From contig CM059582.1 in assembly GCA_030407085.1 (NCBI GenBank), positions 66,401,501-66,465,500 of the forward strand: a stretch of 64,000 nucleotides of DNA, written 5' to 3'. The position numbers were made by a program, and so were the translations under genes. The DNA comes from Trichopria drosophilae (Eukaryota; Arthropoda; Insecta; Hymenoptera; Diapriidae). Numbering within the stretch: the stretch's first letter is position 1; each line of letters opens with the position of its first letter. Shown piece after piece: positions 9,072 to 21,300 of the stretch. The notes beneath the pieces were generated by a model. It was given only the letters and a program-made list of their open reading frames with translations. It did no database searches and had not been told where the DNA came from.

Positions 9072-11900
9072 GCCCGGTAATTTTAGACAAAATTTAAGCC
9101 GAAAAAGGAAAAAAATGGATGAAGAAATATTTTGACGCAGGTAGGTTCCAAATATGTACTAGAATATAGAATCACGTTTTTAGACCAAAATTTAATATGG
9201 CGCCATTCCCAAAATGTAGAATCTTTAATTTTTTCACATTTTCTCAATTTGCAGCCGTATTTTTCATTTTTCGCTAAAAATGGTAAAAAACAAATTTACG
9301 CAGAATTAAATTGTCGATCTGTTTTGTGTAAACAACTTTTGTGTAAAATAATTATTTATTACTAATAATAGGCACAGAAGATAAAAAATTTGGACATTGA
9401 ACCAGTTTTTTCAAATTTTCGACCATTTTTATAAAAAATAAGTTGGATATTTACATAGCAAATTTGTAGAGGACAAAATTCCGCACAAGTTTTGTATAAA
9501 ACATTTTTTCGTACGACGAACGCAAAACAGCCGAGAGCACGTTAAAGACAGGCCCGGGGAGAAAGTTGCTTAACGCGGCACTGTACATTATACCTGAGGG
9601 TCGGGACAATAGAAGGAATTTGTCGGTCGGCCTTGAAAACATCTGCGTACATTAACAGATTTCTTCCAAATTCAGTCCTTCTCTAACATTCGTCGCAGTA
9701 GCTTGAAACGAAATTTCGACCATGGCAGATTGTTTTATATGTGGAATATCATGTGATATTAGTGAAATTTCAACTGTGAAGGAAAAGGGCATGAAAAAGT
9801 TGTTATTAGCGAGTGTTGAAAGAGGTGAAAAAGAGCACGAAGAGAAACTGAAAGAATTAAATTCCGTGACTATTTATTCGGCTTGCTGGCGTAATTATAC
9901 AAAAGAAAAACTGATTTTGGCTGCTCGTCGGCGAAGCGCGCGTAGTTCGGAGCGTGCACCCTCGCCTTCATACGAAGAAGCCGTAAATGAAACTTTTGAT
10001 TTCGAGAATTTATGTTTCATTTGCGGAAAAGAAGCTGAAAGTGATTTCATCGCAAAGCAAGTGAAAGTGACTCCAGCATCCAGAATAAAAGTGTCTGTAG
10101 TGTCCTCGAATATTATAAGTGAAACTATTTATGAAAAGTTGAGTGATAGAAACGATGACGTTGCGTGTGAAATACTAGCACGTTTAAATGATGTTCCCGA
10201 TTTGATGAAAGTTAAGGCACGTTATCACGTCAAGTGCTGTAATATTGTTTATAAAGAACAATCCCAAAATGTAAGAGGTCGACCGTCTTCGAGTGAAGTT
10301 GATGATGCAATGAATGATATATTTGAATATATTGAAAATAATTCTGACGAATGTCAGTTTACATTTTCGCATCTGGTGAAACAAATAAAAAGTAATTATC
10401 AGCCCAACATAAAAACGATTAAACAACGGCTGCTGTCAAAGTATGGAAACGATGTACTTATCTTTGAAAACAAAAACATTGCTCCCATTGTTTGCTTCAG
10501 GAATTTGAGTGGACACAAATTACTTGCGAAAGCGTGGTACGAATCCCAAGAATGTGATCCCAATAAAGAAAGATTAAGAGTTGTACGAGAGGCAGCTGCC
10601 ATTATTGTCGAAGATATTCGGGCACAAATTTACGAAATGAATTCATATCCTCCTCCCGACAATTTTTTAGAGGATGCTGAACGTCAAGTCCCCGACACCC
10701 TTCAAGTACTTTTGAGAGAGATGCTCTTAAAATATAAGAAAGGCTCATTACACCTATTTGAGCGGAAGTGTGTAAGCATTGCACATGCGATTATTTCGAC
10801 AGTTCGTTCTCGGTCATTTACATCACCGGTGCTGTTAGGAATTGGTGCATTCATTTTTAAGAAGTTTGGTTCCCGAACTTTGATTGATATCCTGCATAAC
10901 CTTGGGTTTTCTGAATCGTACCTAGAAATTTCTGTTTTTGAAAACAGAAATAACATGTCGAAATTACCACCGTCGGAATCCTCTGCAAATCAGCATTCTT
11001 TGCGAGTATTCCATCAAATTCAAAAATGGCTGAGAGACGAACTTGAACCCACAGAATGGGGTTGGAAAAAAACACCGCGGGGCCTTAAACCTGTGGATAA
11101 TGATGCCTCACCTGCACCAGAATCATTATTGCGGACAATTTCGTGCAAATGCAAAACGGACTGCGGAGCAGCTTGCGGCTGAAGAAAAGCTGTTCTGAAA
11201 TGCACAATACTTTGCGACATTTGTAGTGTGAATTCATGCACGAATGCTCCTAATGAACTCCACGACGACGAAGAAGATGATTTCCACTTGTCTTCCGAAT
11301 CAAATAATATCCATAACGAAGAAAACGTGACAGAAGACCTCTTAGGAGCGTATGATACCATATGAGAATGTGCGCCAAAAAGGCAGAAATTACAGTGACC
11401 TTATAAAATTAAAGTAACATAATAAATGTTGTGTTCAGCGTCTTCCTGTTCGTGTTACGTTTGTCGTACAAAAAAAAATGTTTTATATGAAACTTGTACG
11501 GAATTTTGTCCTCTACAACTTCGCCATTTAAATGTAAATCTTATTTTTAATAAAAATGGTCGAAAATTTGAAAAAACTGGTTCAATGTCCAAATTTTATA
11601 TCTTCTATGCTTATTATTAGTAATAAATAATTATTTTATACAAAAGTTGTTCCCAGAAAACAGATAGAGAATTTAATTCTGCGTGAATTTGTTTCTTATC
11701 ATTTTTAGCGAAAAATGAAAAATACGGCTGCAAATTGAGAAAACGTGAAAAAATTAAAGATTCCACATTTTGGGAATGACGCCGTATTAAATTTTGGTCT
11801 AAAAACGTGATTCTATATTCTAGTATATATTTGGAACCTATCTGCGTCAAAAAATTTCTTCTTCCATTTTTTTCCGTTTAAATTCCTAAAGTTATCGGGC
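9072..11900 (+). mobile_element. DNA element with ~0.4 kb TIRs and candidate TA target
   Basis: Long imperfect terminal inverted repeats: about 9072-9490 matches the reverse complement of about 11470-11900. The outermost words are GCCCGGTAATTTTAG on the left and the reverse complement of CTAAAGTTATCGGGC on the right. Both sides are bounded by TA (9070-9071 and 11901-11902). The repeats share words such as TATAGAATCACGTTTTTAGAC and AGAGGACAAAATTCCG. Between them lies one large gene. This could be a transposon that carries its own protein or a non-autonomous element with a captured gene. Confidence 0.85.
9722..11365 (+). pseudogene. Cysteine-rich transposon-borne protein, premature TGA
   Basis: The frame opens at ATG 9722 in a good context (gaccATGGC) and runs 486 codons to TGA at 11180-11182. 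It then stays open for 60 more codons to a TGA at 11363-11365. The N-terminus has CFICG pairs (near residues 5-8 and 99-102), suggesting two zinc sites. The C-terminus has WLRDELEPTEWGWKK, APESLL, then SCKCKTDCGAACG, the stop, and RKAVLKCTILCDICSVNSC. I recall this cysteine tail from a large insect repeat-associated family in which the stop position is cysteine, so one base change (TGC/TGT to TGA) fits. Remembered members are longer in the middle, suggesting an internal deletion. Function is unknown. It lies wholly inside the TIRs. Confidence 0.7.
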
Positions 11901-11902
11901 TA

Positions 11903-12403
11903 AATGCCCAGGACACCCTTCTCCCGCCTTCTCGGGTTGCCACGCACGGGCAACACGTGGGTCAGCACCCATGCCGACATTAGGCGAAGTCCGTAACTTG
12001 CGGGCGTGTTGCTCTTGGCCAGTACTTCTCCGTCAGCCTTCCTGGCATGGTTAACCTACCGGTATAGTCCAAACGGATCATCTGAAACCAGAGCCTCCCA
12101 ACACAGCATGGTGGCAACACTTCAGGGGTGGGGGGGAGGGGGGGTTGGTCCACGAACAGCGTCTCTGAATACGATACGTGTTGTCTATGGCCGATTTAAC
12201 TTTCACCCGTTATCAGTGCACCGGGTGCGATGTCACGTGATCGCCATCAGTCCACGTCATCGAATTTTGGCCAGTTATATCGACTGTCACTGGCGATTCA
12301 AAAGCGTGCGGAAATTTGAAGATCCGGCCCATCTTATGGGCATGCCCGAAGAAGGTGACAGTCACTCGACCGACGCGGATCGTGCTTTATATCTTAACGA
12401 CTA
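11903..12403. other. GC-rich block between two elements
   Basis: Continuation of the GC-rich sequence interrupted at 9070. It contains a G-rich stretch (12125-12148) and then sequence that may be the 5' untranslated part of the CR1-like element. The plus strand is open over 12006-12404 without recognisable motifs. Confidence 0.45.
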
Positions 12404-13095
12404 GTGCAGCCGGTCACGGTCCTGACAGGTAATCTATGCCAGCAAATAGTAAGTGGGGTTCCGAACGAAAAAACTTCTCAGCATTCGCAATTCGACCAGC
12501 TTCTTTCGTGCAAACGGTGTAGTAGACCCGTTCGGGAAACATGTACTTGCTCCGAGTGCGAAGCTCCATTTCAACGGGCGTGCGTTATTATTTACATTCA
12601 TCATAAATTTGCTTCCCAGTGTTGCGCCCGACCATTCGCGTATTTATTTCGTATAGATTTGGAGAGTGTCGAAGTTGAATCCCTCCCGTCCTGTTCTTCC
12701 CCCTTTCCCGACAGTACGTCTACTAGCCTGTGCTCCGTTGAAATTGTCGATCCCCCCCTTATCAATCATTCCTTCAAGTGTTCTTATTCAATAGCACTGT
12801 CTTGTTCTTCGTTGCCGCATTTCCCTACCTTCGCCGCTATGATTCCACCTCCCTTCACCGGTCTCCAGTTGCCGTAGGTCGTCCAGGGCGCCGTCTTACC
12901 TGCAAATTGGAATTCTATAACGTCAAATGAGCGAATGACTTTCCATACGCAGCAAATGCTCAATAATGCGACGCGACTCGATAGTTTGTAGGCTTATCTC
13001 AGGACTATCGCGGATCGCGTGGATAGGAATACCGCTGAAATTGAGCACCTAAAATATCAGAAAGTGTATGAATTTCATAACTTCTTGTTCATTGT
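12404..13095 (+). pseudogene. CR1-like ORF1, N-terminal zinc-finger part
   Basis: The frame from 12404 contains CKRCSRPVRETCTCSEC and a later C-V, a PHD/ESF-like cysteine pattern common at the N-terminus of CR1-group ORF1 proteins. A serine-rich linker follows and the frame stops at 12877. A later frame close to the insertion reads EFHNFLFIVT. This joins in frame to GLPESCKLKHVEIIG after the inserted element, where an ORF1 would have its conserved GLPE motif. ORF1 protein would bind element RNA. This copy is inactivated by stops and by the insertion. Confidence 0.65.
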
Positions 13096-13146
13096 TACCC
13101 GTATGGAAAAAATCAACGGTAATCTAACGCAATTCACCGTACGATT

Positions 13147-13510
13147 TTGACACATTTCGGTACGTCTGTATAGAATTATGTACGGTGAGGTACGTTTACG
13201 TACGTTCGCGTACGATTTGGTTACGATTCGAACATTTTGTACACCATTGTACAGAAACGTACGCAAACGTACGCGAACGTACGCAAACGTACGCGAACGT
13301 ACACAAACGTACGCAAACGTACACAAAATTGCTAGAACATACTGAAGCATGCGGAGATGTACAGCATTGTACACTATAGATGTGAAACAACCATTCGTAA
13401 TAAAATATTTTCTTACAAAATCGTCCGGAATCATATGAATATGTACTGAAACGTACGCAGACGTACGCAAACGTACGCAATTGTACGGATATATGCAGCC
13501 ATGTATAGAA
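13147..13510. repeat. CGTACG-rich array, ~12-bp period, left arm
   Basis: Dense CGTACG/GTACG words, often at about 12-bp spacing (ACGTACGCAAAC, ACGTACGCGAAC), strongest at 13255-13330. Reading frames across it encode repeated YANVRERTQT-like peptides only because of the repeat. The matching array near the right end is in opposite orientation. Confidence 0.9.
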
Positions 13511-13975
13511 ACGTACGAGATTTTGGAACTATTTACAGGAACGTGCCCAACTGCACGAATATTGAAATCCCACATAGGTGCCCGTTTTTCTTCCGTTATT
13601 TTTTTTCGATTTTTTGTCCAAAATTTTTTACGTAATTTTGGAGAAAAATGACCCAAACCAATTCTTCTACATTCGACAAATATTCCAAAAATTTGTGGCG
13701 TTTTTTAGGGATATTTATGCATTTTTCATATTTTTCGTGAAAAAAAAGGAAGCTTCGTGATCTAAATAAATAATCAATTAAAAAAAAAACGAAACACATT
13801 TTGAGGATTATCGTCATATTTTTTTAAATTATGTAAATTCGCTGTTATAAGTATTATACGATTATATGTAATTTCATGTGAAAATGAAGTTTAGTTATCT
13901 TTTGCTACTTTTGTTGCTTAAATAACAACGATCGCAAATAAGTTAGTAACGCTCGAAAACAAATAAGAAAAACGC

Positions 13976-14052
13976 TCGCCCCGGTGGGAAATCGAACCCG
14001 GGTCCTTCGCTTACTACGCTAACGCCTTAACCACTACGCTACGATCGCTCTT
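13976..14052 (-). repeat. tRNA-like (SINE head-like) segment
   Basis: On the minus strand, TAGCGTAGTGG (14031-14041 complemented) fits a polymerase III A box and GGTTCGATTTC (13988-13998 complemented) fits a B box, 43 bases apart. The surrounding sequence (GTTAAGGCGTTAGC, GGACCCGGGTTCG) resembles a tRNA. I cannot draw a full cloverleaf with a convincing acceptor stem, so this is a tRNA-derived repeat fragment and not a gene. Confidence 0.55.
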
Positions 14053-14635
14053 ATCTAATTTCGTATGACGAAGGATGGTTAATATCCGTAAAGCCTCTAC
14101 ACGGAAAAAAATAGAACGTCGCTCCAGCGAGATTGTCCAGCTAAAATAGCTTCCCACTGTCCAGCAGATCGCGAGTAAAGACGTAAAATGACAATTAAAA
14201 TTCGAAATCCTCAAATTTTTTTTTTCTATAAACAGGTATACTTTTCTTATGTCTTTAAGAATATTTCTACATAATTTCTAGACGATGTGGGTATTTATAT
14301 TATTTTTATAAGATTTTTTAAAGTCGTTAATAGTGAAAAAATTACTACTTTTTTCATTTTAAGGCTTCCGTGTTGATTACCGTGTTAGATACGACAAAAA
14401 TGCACTTAACTTTTTTTGTAGAGCACAAAATTTCCTACAAAAAAGTCAGTGAGAGCCATAGTCTAATGTTAATATGTATGGCATGAAAAACATCGGAAGT
14501 TATTGAAAAAAATTGTTACATAACCGTTACACCGGTGCAGTGGTGTAGAAGCGGTGCAGGGGGTAGATTTCGCTATGTATTGTTGATGGTTAAACGAACT
14601 TACCTGTAAGTGAAGTTCGACCATAATTATATGAG

Positions 14636-14751
14636 TAGCTTGTTCGAAGATATTAACTATGTAGTACGGTGACTCGCCGCACGATGACGCCTCATTTTAG
14701 AGTCCAATTGGAATTAATAATTAATAATATTAATATCTTCGAACAAGCTTA
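14636..14751. mobile_element. 116-bp MITE-like hairpin
   Basis: AGCTTGTTCGAAGATATTAA-type sequence near 14637 is repeated as its reverse complement at 14731-14750. The segment between is short, so the whole is a miniature inverted-repeat element nested in the GTACG-rich element. Confidence 0.65.
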
Positions 14752-14929
14752 ACGAAATATAATAAATGGATTTGATAATGTTTTAAAACTAATTGGATTC
14801 TATGAATTATTTTCGGAGCTTACATGTGCTCCTCTAGCATAATTCACGATGATGCACATTTGCCATACGTTTAGGAATATTCTTTGATGCATTTTTTCTC
14901 GTAAGTGACGTTTCTGCAGGATTCTACAG

Positions 14930-15240
14930 GATACTGTACCTTTGCACACTTTCGCGTGCGTTTGCGTACGTTCGCGTACGTTTACGTACGTTTACGTACG
15001 TTTACATCTGTTTAGAAATATTCTGTTATGCATTTTTTCTCGTATGTGTACATTTTTGTAGGATTCTGGTCAATACTGCATCTTTGCATAATTTTGCGTA
15101 CGTTAACGTACCTTCGCGTACTTTCGCGTACGTTTCTGTATAATGCTGTAAAAATGTTCGAATCGTAACCAAAACGTACCTAAACGTACCAAATCGTACG
15201 TAATCGTACGGAATCATGTTTAAATGTAACGAAAACATAC
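14930..15240. repeat. CGTACG-rich array, right arm
   Basis: Counterpart of the left array, again with CGTACG every 12 bases or so (GCGTACGTTCGCGTACGTTT around 14960). Together they may act as subterminal transposase-binding repeats, which is an inference. Confidence 0.85.
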
Positions 15241-15260
15241 CATTTTTATTTCCATAGGGG

Positions 15261-15716
15261 TACGGGCCTACCCGAAAGCTGTAAGCTTAAACACGTGGAA
15301 ATTATCGGCCGGGTGCTCGATGCATTGAAAGTCAGTACCATAATAGTATTATTAGCATACAGAAAATGAACGTCGTGAAGAATAGGGCCGGAACCGCCTC
15401 GAGAATTTTCTCACTTCTTGTTAAATGTTTCTCGTTTGAAATATGAAACGACATTATCGACTCTAAGGGCAAACATGGGAAGATAACACGAGCAGATATT
15501 TTCCCGGATCTCTACCCTGAAGACGCAACTGCCGTTTACGTTAATGAATTTCTGGCTAAACCAGCCCACGCGTTACGTGGTATGGCCAAAGCGAAGGCCA
15601 GTTCGATTCCCATTTCTCGTATTTGGGCTCGAAACGGAACGATTTTTTTCCGTAAAGATCAGCATCACGCTGAAATACCAATCGTCACCGAGTCAGACCT
15701 CGCTAAAATAAATTGA
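15261..15716 (+). pseudogene. CR1-like ORF1, C-terminal FP-type domain
   Basis: Downstream half of the same ORF1. From about 15460 the frame ITRADIFPDLYPEDATAVYV, then KAKASSIPISRIWARNGTIF and IVTESDLAKIN ends at TGA 15714-15716. The pattern matches the FP-type C-terminal domain found in many CR1/jockey-like ORF1 proteins. Stops in the stretch 15300-15460 separate it from the GLPE region. The open C-terminal domain of about 85 codons is the best preserved part of the element. Confidence 0.7.
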
Positions 15717-15779
15717 CAGTTATCGAACTCGGCACTTCGTATCTCAGGGTCTGTAGTACTACTCCTTCGTCTAACCCAT

Positions 15780-18055
15780 TCAAAATTTCCCATTGCAATA
15801 TTAACTCCCTACGTTCTCATTTTCACCAAGTTGAACATCTATTACATACAACCGATACATCAATTTTGGCTCTCACTGAAAATGGTTAAACCTGACGCCT
15901 CTACCCAAATGCTATCAATTCAATCTTCTAATTTAATTCGTAATGATAGAAATTTACTCTCAGTGGGAAGGAATCGTTTCGTTCTCGGAGTTGGTGTTGC
16001 GTGCTACCTACACGAGTCATTTGCTTGCACCGTGTTACACGAGTCTGACAATGCTTCCATTAACGACCCAGAATACAGGTTATTGCTATTTATATAATTT
16101 AGTTATTACATATTGACGCCAGGTGGATGTTTGTTTTCCTATTTTATATCTAAATTAAATGTCTGTTTACCCACGTATAAAATTATTCTAGTAATAGGCG
16201 ATCTCAATTGCGATTTGTTAGCGTCTAGCCCTAATGCTATATTTTTGCAATAGTTTATCGAAGAGCACTCATTTTACTCTATCCCATTCAGACCAACTCA
16301 TGATTCTTTACATACCGATTCTCATACGCATTTTGACGTTATTATCGTGGATTCGTGTAATAATGTTAGTGAGTTTGAACAATCGCAGCAACCGTTCGCG
16401 GCTGGACATGATCTAATTACAGTACCGTATTGAAAATTATTCGCACAAGACTGTCACGTATCGTAATTTTCGCTCATGTAACTACACTGCTCTCAGTAAC
16501 GAACTGAACTTGATATTGCGCAATTCTATATCAAAATTGTTTTGCAATTCTATTCCGTCGTCTGCTAATCTATCTCAAATACTCGGTTGTTTTTATCTTT
16601 GTCTTGGAGCAATGTTAGATAATTTTGCACCCATAGTCACCAAAATTTTGCGACGACCTAATGCGCTATGGATCAAGCCGGCTATTAAACGACAAATCAA
16701 GTTACGAAATTTTATCCATCGTAGAGCTAAACGTACTCACAGCACCTTACTTATGCATCAATACAAGGAATTGCAAAAGAGTTTTTAATTATCTTTACAC
16801 GCGGCTAAGGAAGATTACATCTGTGAGTCCTTTGGACTACATCTTGATACTGCTAAGACTTGGGCATTGTTAAATAAGTTTAGGATTACAGAATCAAAAT
16901 CATCGTCCTCTTTGAACCACTTTTCTCCGGATGAACTCAACATCCACTTTAGTAGGGTAGCCTCCTTGCAACTGTCATGTACCGACGTTCAATTACAGAG
17001 TAATCTTGCGAGTTTATCATGATGCTAATGTGCCCACTTTTTCATTTCCAGTATTGCGATGTAAGATTTGGACTTGAGCAAGACTTCATTACTATTCTGG
17101 TACTTTTTGACGTCTCTAAAGCCTTCGATTCGATAAGCCACGCCTTAATATTGAAGTGCTTATGGAATATTGGGTTCGACGACACTGCACTTAAGTGGTT
17201 CCATTCATACATTAGTGGTTGAACGCAAACAATTAGAGGCCTTGACGGAACTCTGGCTAGGGAGCTACCCACTACATGCGGTGTTCCTTAGGGCCCAAGT
17301 TTGGATCTAATACTTTTCATTATAGTATTCAACTCGCTCTTTTAGCCTCTTCGATACTGTCGAGATACGGCAGTGGTATTTGCGGACGACACGCAGATTT
17401 ATTTGACAACGCCGCTTAGTTATCTCCACGAAACTGTGTCTCACCTGAATGCCGAAGTCCAAATTTTTCTATCGTGGCTCGAAGAATGCGGCCTCACACT
17501 TAGCAATAAGAAAACGAAAGCTATCATCTTCAGATCTAGACACAATTTGGCTATGTTAAAATCTATCGATGTCCCGCCTATTATTTATCGTTAATGGATT
17601 CATGGTGATCACGAAGTTCATTTCACCGCGGGTTTAACATGGAATCAACAGGTTTCGTCTATATGCTCCAAAGTGCATTATGTCTTACATAGCCTACGTA
17701 TTCGGGGCTCTACTTTGCCATCTCGACTCAAACTTACGTTGGTCAACGCTCTTATTTTACAGCTTATAGATTATGCTTATGTTGTGTTTCAAGATGCCTC
17801 TAAATATTTGCTGCTCAAGATCCGACGATTGCTGAATTCAGCCCTAAAATAAGATACCTACATTCGCGTTTGTCCCAGTGCACCCTTCTCAACATTTCTC
17901 TATGCGCTTAGCACATTCAGACTATCGTCTTCCGATTTGTTGCACTGAAGTCGAATTGGATTCAAGTTCTAAATTACTGGAATGCTCTTCCACAGAATGT
18001 TCGGAATTCCCCAACGGCTTCGATTTTTAAAAATGCCTTGGTTTCGTATTTGTGC
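15780..18055 (+). pseudogene. CR1-like ORF2 (APE endonuclease and reverse transcriptase)
   Basis: The endonuclease start is visible as HCNINSLRSHF (about 15795). LALTENG follows where intact copies have LALTETW, then SVGRNRFVLGVGVACYL and IGDLNCDLLA (about 16200). The reverse transcriptase shows motif A as LVLFDVSKAFDSISH (17085-17140), a GVP-stop-GPS remnant of the GVPQGS motif (17281), and the active site FADDTQIYL (17374-17405). A thumb and C-terminal region reaches 18055. Stops at conserved glutamines and tryptophans and several frameshifts make it a pseudogene. The catalytic FADD itself is still present. Confidence 0.82.
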
Positions 18056-18275
18056 CGTCGGTGGCAGGAATTGGGGCTCTGGCCAACCACTACGTGGAAA
18101 ATTTTGAGCAAAGATCTTGGGCTACATGCGTATAAGATCCAGCTGGTCCAGGAATTAAAGCCATGAGATCATGGCAAGATGTTTGCGCAAAATTTTCCAC
18201 GTAGTAGACGGACAGAGCCCCGAGTCCTGCGGCCGACGACGAATCGATAAATTTGTATCCTTGCGTGGTACAAAA
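18050..18275. pseudogene. Two head-to-head mariner transposase fragments
   Basis: The plus strand at 18050-18165 encodes RRWQELGLWPTTTWKILSKD and HAYKIQLVQELKP, the helix-turn-helix region of a mariner-like transposase. The minus strand at about 18275-18165 encodes IRRRPQDSGLCPSTTWKILR, the same region. The shared DNA word is ACTACGTGGAAAATTTTG in opposite orientations, with the junction near 18165. This short inverted duplication lies between the CR1-like element and the satellite. Confidence 0.8.
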
Positions 18276-18349
18276 TGTATCAACCGTTCGACGGAAGGCT
18301 TGATCAGATGGACGACTATGTGCGCCATAAAAATCACGAAGTCGTCCGT

Positions 18350-21300
18350 AACTAATTGTTTCAAAACGATATTTTCTGAATTTCCAACTATATTTTTATA
18401 GTGTTTGCAAAATTTTAACTTTAGATAGAATTCCCTGCACAAGTTATAGGTATTATATAGAAATCGTTATAAACAGTGATTCCGTCGAGAATTATTTCAA
18501 AACGATATTTTCCTTATTTCAAACAGTACTGTTAGAGTATTTGACAAATTTTAAATTCATAAAGTACTTCCTGCACAAGTTATACGTATTTTACAGAAAT
18601 CGTTACAACCATTGATAATTTAAACAATGATTCTGTTGCGAATTGTGTAAAAATGATATTTTCCTTATTTTAAACAGTGTGTTTGGAGTGTCTGTTAAAT
18701 TTTAAATTTAGAAAGAATTTTCTGCACGAGTTATTCGCAGTTTACAGAAATCGTTATAAACAATGATTCCGTGGCGAATTGTATCAAAACGATATTTTCC
18801 TTATATCAAATAGTATTTTTGAAGTGTTTGCAAAATTATAACTTTATAAAGAATTTCCTGCACAAGTTATACGAATTTTACAGAAATCGTTATAAACAAT
18901 GATAATTTAAATAATGATCCGTCGCGAATTGTGTCAAAACGCTATTCTTCTTATTTCAAACAGTATGTTTGAAGTGTCTATTAAATTTTAACTTTAGAAA
19001 GAATTTCCTGCACAAGGAACCCACATTTTACCAAAATCGTCATAACCAATGATTATTTAAACAATGATTCCGTTGCTAATTATTTTAAAACGATATTTTC
19101 CTTATTTCAAACAGTACTTTTATAGTATTTTCGAAATTTTAACTTTAGAAAGAATTCCCTGCACAAGTTATATGCATTTTACGGAAATCGTTACAACCAT
19201 TGATAATTTAAACAATGATTCTGTTGCGAATTTTTAAAAATTATATTTTCCTTATTTTAAACAGTGTGTTTGGAGTGTCTGTTAAATTTTAACTTTAGAA
19301 AGAATTTTCTGCACGAGTTACACGCATTTTACAGAAATCGTTCTAAACAATGATTATTTAAACAATGATTTCGTTGCTAATTATTTTAAAATGATATTTT
19401 CCTTATTTCAAACAATACTTTTATAGTATTTGCGAAATTTTAACTTTAAAAAGAAATTCCTACACAAGTTATACGCATTTTACAGACATCGTTATAAACA
19501 ATGATTCCGTTCCGAATTGTTTCAAAACAACAGTTTCCTTATTTAAAATAGTATGTTTGAAGTGCCTGTAAAATTTTATATTTTAAAGAATTTAGTGCAC
19601 AAGTTATACGCATTATATAGATATTATTATAAACATTGATTATTTAAACAATGATTCCGTGGCGAATTATTTCAAAACGATATTCTTCTAATTTCGAACA
19701 GTATGTTTTAAGTGTTTGCAAAATTATAACTTTATAAAGAATTTACTGCACAGGTTATACGAATTTTACAGAAATCGTTATAAACAATGATAATTTAAAT
19801 AATGATCCGTCGCGAATTGTGTCAAAACGCTATTCTTCTTATTTCAAACAGTATGTTTGAAGAGTCTATTAAATTTTAATTTTAGAAAGAATTTCCTGCA
19901 CAAGTAACCCACATTTTACCAAAATCGTCATAACCAATGATTATTTAAACAATGATTCCGTTGCTAATTATTTTAAAACGATATTTTCCTTATTTCCAAA
20001 AGTATTTTTATAGTGTTAGCATAATTTTCACTTTAGAAAGAATTCCCTGCACAAGTTATATGCATTTTACGGAAATCGTTACAACCATTGATAATTTAAA
20101 CAATGATTCTGTTGCGAATTTTTAAAAATTATATTTTCCTTATTTTAAACAGTGTGTTTGGAGTGTCTGTTAAATTTTAACTTTAGAAAGAATTTTCTGC
20201 ACGAGTTACACGCATTTTACAGAAATCGTTCTAAACAATGATTATTTAAACAATGATTTCGTTGCTAATTATTTTAAAATGATATTTTCCTTATTTCAAA
20301 CAATACTTTTATAGTATTTGCGAAATTTTAACTTTAAAAAGAAATTCCTACACAAGTTATACGCATTTTACAGACATCGTTATAAACAATGATTCCGTTC
20401 CGAATTGTTTCAAAACAACAGTTTCCTTATTTAAAATAGTATGTTTGAAGTGCCTGTAAAATTTTATATTTTAAAGAATTTAGTGCACAAGTTATACGCA
20501 TTATATAGATATTATTATAAACATTGATTATTTAAACAATGATTCCGTGGCGAATTATTTCAAAACGATATTCTTCTAATTTCGAACACTATGTTTTAAG
20601 TGTTTGCAAAATTATAACTTTATAAAGAATTTACTGCACAAGTTATACGAATTTTACAGAAATCGTTATAAACAATGATAATTTAAATAATGATCCGTCG
20701 CGAATTGTGTCAAAACGCTATTCTTCTTATTTCAAACAGTATGTTTGAAGTGTCTATTAAATTTTAACTTTAGAAAGAATTTCCTGCACAAGTAACCCAC
20801 ATTTTACCAAAATCGTCATAACCAATGATTATTTAAACAATGATTCCATTGCTAATTATTTTAAAGTGATATTTTCCTTATTTCAAACAGTACTTTTATA
20901 GTATTTTCGAAATTTTAACTTTAAAAAGAAATTCCTACACAAGTTATACGCATTTTACAGACATCGTTATAAACAATGATTCCGTTCCGAATTGTTTCAA
21001 AACAACAGTTTCCTTATTTAAAATAGTATGTTTGAAGTGCCTGTAAAATTTTATATTTTAAAGAATTTAGTGCATAAGTTATACGCATTATATAGATATT
21101 ATTATAAACATTGATTATTTAAACAATGATTCCGTGGCGAATTATTTCAAAACGATATTCTTCTAATTTCGAACAGTATGTTTTAAGTGTTTGCAAAATT
21201 ATAACTTTATAAAGAATTTACTGCACAGGTTATACGAATTTTACAGAAATCGTTATAAACAATGATAATTTAAATAATGATCCGTCGCGAATTGTGTCAA

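Larger units (their letters stand above)
13098..15260. mobile_element. GTACG-rich TIR element, TA target duplication
   Basis: Termini CCCGTATGGAAA (13098) and the reverse complement of TTTCCATAGGGG (ending 15260) differ by one base. The flanks are TA at 13096-13097 and TA at 15261-15262. Removing the element and one TA restores an open ORF1 frame of the host CR1-like element (IVT then GLPE), independent proof of the boundaries. Both subterminal regions are crowded with ACGTACG words. The interior has no long reading frame, so the copy is non-autonomous. Confidence 0.92.
12404..18055 (+). mobile_element. CR1-like non-LTR retrotransposon, defective and interrupted
   Basis: The plus strand carries, in order, a zinc-finger ORF1 start, an FP-type ORF1 C-terminal domain, an APE endonuclease and a reverse transcriptase, as in CR1/jockey-group elements. 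ORF1 is split by a 2.16-kb TIR element (13098-15260). Many stops and shifts break both ORFs. The C-terminal words YWNALPQNVRNSPTASIF lie near 17980-18030. At about 18050 the sequence passes directly into a mariner fragment. The 5' limit is uncertain. Confidence 0.8.

Noticed and set aside
13075..13656. 193-codon minus-strand frame of V-R-x-R-T-F-A-Y-V repeats
   Set aside because: It is produced by the CGTACG array of a DNA element and shows no protein family signature.
13976..14052. Functional tRNA gene
   Set aside because: A- and B-box-like words are present but I cannot pair an acceptor stem or define an anticodon arm, and it lies inside a transposon.
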